Positions 61,057 to 64,000 of a DNA stretch of 64,000 bases are shown here, piece by piece. The DNA is taken from positions 1 through 64,000 of the forward strand of contig NZ_JAGIRL010000030.1 of the NCBI RefSeq assembly GCF_019012925.1. Reading direction: 5' to 3'. The notes under the pieces were generated by a model. That model saw only the letters and a list, made by a program, of their open reading frames with translations, was not told the origin of the DNA and made no database searches. The stretch is from Fusobacterium sp. Lineage in GTDB: Bacteria; Fusobacteriota; Fusobacteriia; Fusobacteriales; Fusobacteriaceae. Position numbers and translations under genes: made by a program. The first letter of the stretch is position 1, and every line of letters begins with the position of its first letter.

Positions 61057-62880
61057 TTATTCAACTGTAACAGATTTTGCTAAATTTCTAGGTTTATCAA
61101 CGTCTACTCCTTTTTCTACTGCTGTATAATAAGCTAATAATTGTAGTGCTATATTAGCAACAGTTGGAGCAATTATATCTTCTATATTTTCAAAAGTAAT
61201 GAAATTATCAGATATTTCAATAATATTTGTATATCTCTCCTTAGTAATAGCTATAACATAAGCTCCTCTAGCTTTTAACTCCTTTATATTAGAGAGCATT
61301 TTCTCAACCATATCCTCTTGAGTAGCAATAGCAATTATAGGTGTACCCTCTTCAATAAGGGCTATAGTTCCATGTTTTAACTCACCAGCTGGAAAAGCTT
61401 CAGTATGTATGTAGCTTATCTCTTTCATTTTTAGAGATCCCTCTTGACAGCATTTGCTATCTATTCCTCTACCTATGTAAAAGGCATCATTTTTATTTTT
61501 TAAAAACCCACTGATAAGTTTTATCTCCTCTTTCTTTTTTAGAATGAGATCAATATTATCTGAAAGTTTATAGATAATATCTAGATAACTATGATAACTC
61601 TCATTGTCAACTACTCCATTTTTCTCACCTAAATAGATAGCTAATAGGTAAAGAAGGGTAACTTGTGCTGTATAAGCTTTAGTTGAAGCAACAGAGATTT
61701 CAGGTCCAGCAGTAGTATATAGAACCATATCTGCTTCTCTAGCAATACTAGATCCCAACACATTTGTGATAGCTAAAGTTTGAGCTCCTTTACTTTTTGA
61801 CATCTTCATAGCCATAAGAGTATCCAATGTTTCACCAGATTGACTGATAAAAATAACAAGGGTATTTTCATCTATGAAAGGATCACTGTATCTAAATTCA
61901 GAGGCAATATCAACATCAGCCTTGATTTTAGATATATTTTTTAAAAAATGTGCTCCTTGAAGTCCAGCATGGTACGCAGTTCCACAAGCAACTATATAGA
62001 TCTCTTTGATCTTAGATAGATCAATATTTAAAGAGGAGTTAAAGTTAATTTTACCTAAATTGTCAGTATATGTATTCAGTGTTTTTTCTACAATACTAGG
62101 TTGTTCTTCGATCTCTTTTAGCATAAAGTGAGGATATCCATTTTTACTAGCTTGTTCCATATCCCAATCTATTTTTATAATATCTTTAGTAATTTCTACT
62201 CCAAAAGAGTTGAAAATTTTAACACTATCTTTTTTTAGAATCGCTATCTCATTGTTATCTAGGAATATCACATTTCTAGTATATTTTAAAATAGCAGGAA
62301 CATCAGAGGCAATAAAATTCTTGTTTTTTCCAACTCCTATTATCAAGGGACTATCCTTTCTTGTACAGATTATTTGTTCAGGATTATCCCTATCAATTAT
62401 TCCAATAGCATAGCTACCTCTCAATCTCTCCTTAACTTTTAAAATTGTAGTTATTGGATCATCAACGTAGTATTTAGAAAAAAGATGAGCAATCACTTCA
62501 CTATCTGTTTGAGAAGTAAATGAACACCCATCTTTAATAAGTTCAGCTTTAATTTCTAAATAGTTTTCAATAATACCATTATGAACAATGGCTACCCTTT
62601 TATCATTACTAAAATGTGGGTGGGAGTTTTCATCACTAGGATTTCCATGAGTTGCCCATCTAGTATGACCTATACCAATAAAAGATCTCTCCTCTTTATC
62701 TTTTAAAAAAGCTTTTAAATTTTCCAATTTACCACTTTTTTTAGCAATGAAGATACTGTCATTTTCGATAATAGCAAGACCACTAGAGTCATAACCTCTG
62801 TACTCAAGCTTATTAAGTCCATCTAATATGACCTCCATTGCTTTTCTTTCATCTCCTACATAACCGATTATTCCGCACAT
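61057..62880 (-). CDS. glmS: Glutamine-fructose-6-phosphate aminotransferase (GlmS)
   Basis: 607 residues. The processed N-terminal Cys follows the start Met (MCGIIGYVGD); the Ntn glutaminase domain spans 1-240 and two SIS sugar-isomerase domains follow (SQSGETLDTLMAM; the C-terminus ends DKPRNLAKSVTVE). It makes glucosamine-6-phosphate, the entry to peptidoglycan and lipid A. ATG 62880 is required by the catalytic Cys and has AGGAGG upstream; the frame remains open to 62916. Preceded by a glmS ribozyme, so expression falls when the product accumulates. Confidence 0.97.
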   Translation of the reverse strand: MCGIIGYVGDERKAMEVILDGLNKLEYRGYDSSGLAIIENDSIFIAKKSGKLENLKAFLKDKEERSFIGIGHTRWATHGNPSDENSHPHFSNDKRVAIVHNGIIENYLEIKAELIKDGCSFTSQTDSEVIAHLFSKYYVDDPITTILKVKERLRGSYAIGIIDRDNPEQIICTRKDSPLIIGVGKNKNFIASDVPAILKYTRNVIFLDNNEIAILKKDSVKIFNSFGVEITKDIIKIDWDMEQASKNGYPHFMLKEIEEQPSIVEKTLNTYTDNLGKINFNSSLNIDLSKIKEIYIVACGTAYHAGLQGAHFLKNISKIKADVDIASEFRYSDPFIDENTLVIFISQSGETLDTLMAMKMSKSKGAQTLAITNVLGSSIAREADMVLYTTAGPEISVASTKAYTAQVTLLYLLAIYLGEKNGVVDNESYHSYLDIIYKLSDNIDLILKKKEEIKLISGFLKNKNDAFYIGRGIDSKCCQEGSLKMKEISYIHTEAFPAGELKHGTIALIEEGTPIIAIATQEDMVEKMLSNIKELKARGAYVIAITKERYTNIIEISDNFITFENIEDIIAPTVANIALQLLAYYTAVEKGVDVDKPRNLAKSVTVE

Positions 62881-62929
62881 ACAAATCCTCCTATATATTA
62901 AATTGTTAATGTTCATAGGAGATTGTTAC

Positions 62930-63062
62930 TTATTACCCCTTTGTCCTCTAAGTTATCTTAAAGTTTTGTACTGGTAATGGCTGTAACCACCTCTGGAGTA
63001 TCCGCCGAATTTTCGATAAACTCCAGTCCTCGTCAACTTAAAAAAGTTCTGGCGCTCTTAAA
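62930..63062 (-). promoter_or_regulatory. glmS ribozyme (glucosamine-6-phosphate-activated riboswitch)
   Basis: On the minus strand the conserved core is unmistakable: AGCGCCAGAACT at the cleavage site, AAGTTGACGAGGA, TTTATCGA...TCGGCGGA, GGTTACAGCC, and ATTACC...GGGTAAT closing the last helix near 62932. Self-cleavage would occur between A63056 and G63055. It lies in the glmS leader, about 50 nt before the start codon. Glucosamine-6-phosphate acts as cofactor, and the cleaved mRNA is degraded. Confidence 0.95.
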
Positions 63063-63083
63063 TTTAATCTCCCTATAGAGTTA

Positions 63084-63112
63084 ATTATAACTTATAAAAA
63101 AAAGCTGGTCAA
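63084..63112 (-). promoter_or_regulatory. Promoter of glmS-pepP, nested in the etfA terminator
   Basis: On the minus strand TTGACC (63107-63112), a 17-bp spacer, perfect TATAAT (63084-63089). The -35 is part of the 3' arm of the etfA terminator. Transcription would start about 20 nt before the ribozyme cleavage site. Confidence 0.85.
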
Positions 63113-63131
63113 GTGTTATTTGACCAGCTTT
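63101..63131 (-). terminator. Terminator after etfA
   Basis: A perfect 12-bp stem AAAGCTGGTCAA (63101-63112) and TTGACCAGCTTT (63120-63131), followed on the minus strand by a T-run. Eight bases past the etfA stop. Confidence 0.92.
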
Positions 63132-63138
63132 AAATCTA

Positions 63139-64000
63139 TTATCTAGATTCTTTAGCTTTCTTTAAAGCTTCTAATAATTGAACAGCGATCTTATTAGCAT
63201 CTCCAACAATTCCTAAGTCAGCTATATTGAATATAGGTGCTTCTTTATCTTTGTTGATAGCTACGATATATTCAGATTCTTCCATACCTGCAACGTGTTG
63301 GATTGCTCCAGAGATTCCACAAGCGAAATAGATATCAGGTCTAACAGTTTTTCCTGTTTGACCAACTTGTCTATCATGCTCAATAAATCCAGCATCTACT
63401 GCTGCTCTTGATGCAGATACAGTAGCTCCTAATTCAGTAGCAACTGATTGTAAAGCTGCAAAGTTTTCAGCAGATCCAATTCCTCTTCCTCCAGATACAA
63501 GTATCTTAGCTTCAGAAATATCAACTTTATTTTTAGTTTCTTTAACTACTTGTAAAACTTTTACTTTCATTTTAGAGTTATCTAAAGTTACAGAGAAGTT
63601 TTCAACTTCTGCTCTTCTTCCCTCTTCTTTAGGAGATTTTTGCATAACTCCTGGTCTTACTGTTGACATTTGAGGTCTGTGATCAGGACAGATGATAGTA
63701 GCCATTAAGTTTCCACCAAATGCAGGTCTTGTCATTTCAAGTCCTCTAGTTTCAGCATTAACTTCTAGTCTAGTACAGTCAGCTGTAAGTCCTGTATTCA
63801 TTCTTGAAGATACTCTTGGTGCTAAATCTCTTCCTAAAGTAGTAGCTCCGAATAGAACTATTTCAGGTTTTTTAGCATCAATTATTGCTTTAAATACTTG
63901 AGCATAAGCTTCAGTATCATATAATTCTAATTTAGGTTGATCTACAACGATAACTTTATCTGCTCCATATTCCCCTAAAGTATCAGCTAATTTTCCAACA
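63139..64000 (-). CDS. etfA: Electron transfer flavoprotein alpha subunit, 5'-truncated by the window edge
   Basis: The C-terminal ~286 residues are present; the frame is open to position 64000, so the start lies outside. GATTLGRDLAPRVSSRM, the FAD-domain motifs SGGRGIGSAENF, VDAGFIEHDRQVGQTGKTV, SGAIQHVAGM and VGDANKIAVQLLEAL are typical of EtfA. ETF shuttles electrons between acyl-CoA dehydrogenases and other partners, in anaerobes often by flavin bifurcation during butyrate formation; etfB is probably just upstream. An internal Met at 63801 is not the start, because the conserved sequence continues before it. Confidence 0.94.
   Translation of the reverse strand, partial: VGKLADTLGEYGADKVIVVDQPKLELYDTEAYAQVFKAIIDAKKPEIVLFGATTLGRDLAPRVSSRMNTGLTADCTRLEVNAETRGLEMTRPAFGGNLMATIICPDHRPQMSTVRPGVMQKSPKEEGRRAEVENFSVTLDNSKMKVKVLQVVKETKNKVDISEAKILVSGGRGIGSAENFAALQSVATELGATVSASRAAVDAGFIEHDRQVGQTGKTVRPDIYFACGISGAIQHVAGMEESEYIVAINKDKEAPIFNIADLGIVGDANKIAVQLLEALKKAKESR

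Noticed and set aside
1..64000. CRISPR arrays, tRNA genes, intact insertion sequences or prophage
   Set aside because: None recognised on either strand by reading: no regular spaced repeats, no cloverleaf with a T-loop, no transposase or phage structural gene.

Overview
The window looks like chromosomal DNA of an anaerobic, outer-membrane-bearing, very AT-rich bacterium, most probably a Fusobacterium. Supporting evidence seen in the sequence: FabK-type fatty acid synthesis, GatCAB amidotransferase, a lipid A block that uses LpxI, a four-subunit 2-oxoacid:ferredoxin oxidoreductase, EtfA, a glmS ribozyme, and strong TATAAT promoters, many with an extended -10 (TGnTATAAT). The species is not determined. 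No prophage, intact insertion sequence, CRISPR array or tRNA was found.

Layout. 16-136: 5S rRNA, the end of an rRNA operon. 0.2-3.0 kb: PHP phosphatase and two FabK/nitronate-monooxygenase-type flavoproteins. 3.1-8.3 kb: a tight, overlapping operon (membrane coiled-coil protein, maf, mreB, secreted unknown, scpB, rluB). 8.3-11.7 kb: gatCAB. 11.8-16.2 kb: exported multicopper oxidase; on the opposite strand a potassium channel, sigma-54 and a CDP-alcohol phosphatidyltransferase. 16.4-20.4 kb: S4 protein, AsmA-like protein, SRP RNA and a GNAT-CDF fusion. 20.4-29.7 kb: pcrA followed by lpxC-fabZ-lpxA-lpxI-lpxB-msbA-rph-rdgB. 29.7-33.4 kb: a lipoprotein and a PLD/DEAD/DUF3427 helicase bounded by terminators.

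33.4-40.9 kb is a sugar-catabolic island: two cupin phosphosugar-isomerase-like proteins, a 583-residue ManA-like isomerase, a complete mannose-family PTS (IIA, IIB, IIC, IID), a GntR/UTRA regulator and a Cof-type HAD phosphatase. 41.2-47.8 kb (minus strand): cysteine-synthase-like enzyme, pepA, proS, recG. 48.0-49.5 kb: TPR/DUF218 lipoprotein and a YchJ-middle-domain protein.

49.5-55.5 kb is the most interesting locus. A glycyl radical enzyme with an unusual active-site motif and its radical-SAM activase diverge from a fructose-family PTS IIABC and a GntR/UTRA regulator. The shared promoter region carries two identical 14-bp operators in inverted orientation, each overlapping a -35 box. This looks like a self-contained, PTS-fed, radical-based sugar or anhydrosugar degradation module whose substrate I cannot name.

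55.7-64 kb (minus strand): 2-oxoacid:ferredoxin oxidoreductase operon (gamma-delta-alpha-beta), glmS-pepP under a glmS ribozyme, and the 3' part of etfA. The glmS promoter -35 lies inside the etfA terminator hairpin. The two PTS loci and their neighbours use GAA far more than GAG, unlike the housekeeping operons, which suggests separate acquisition.
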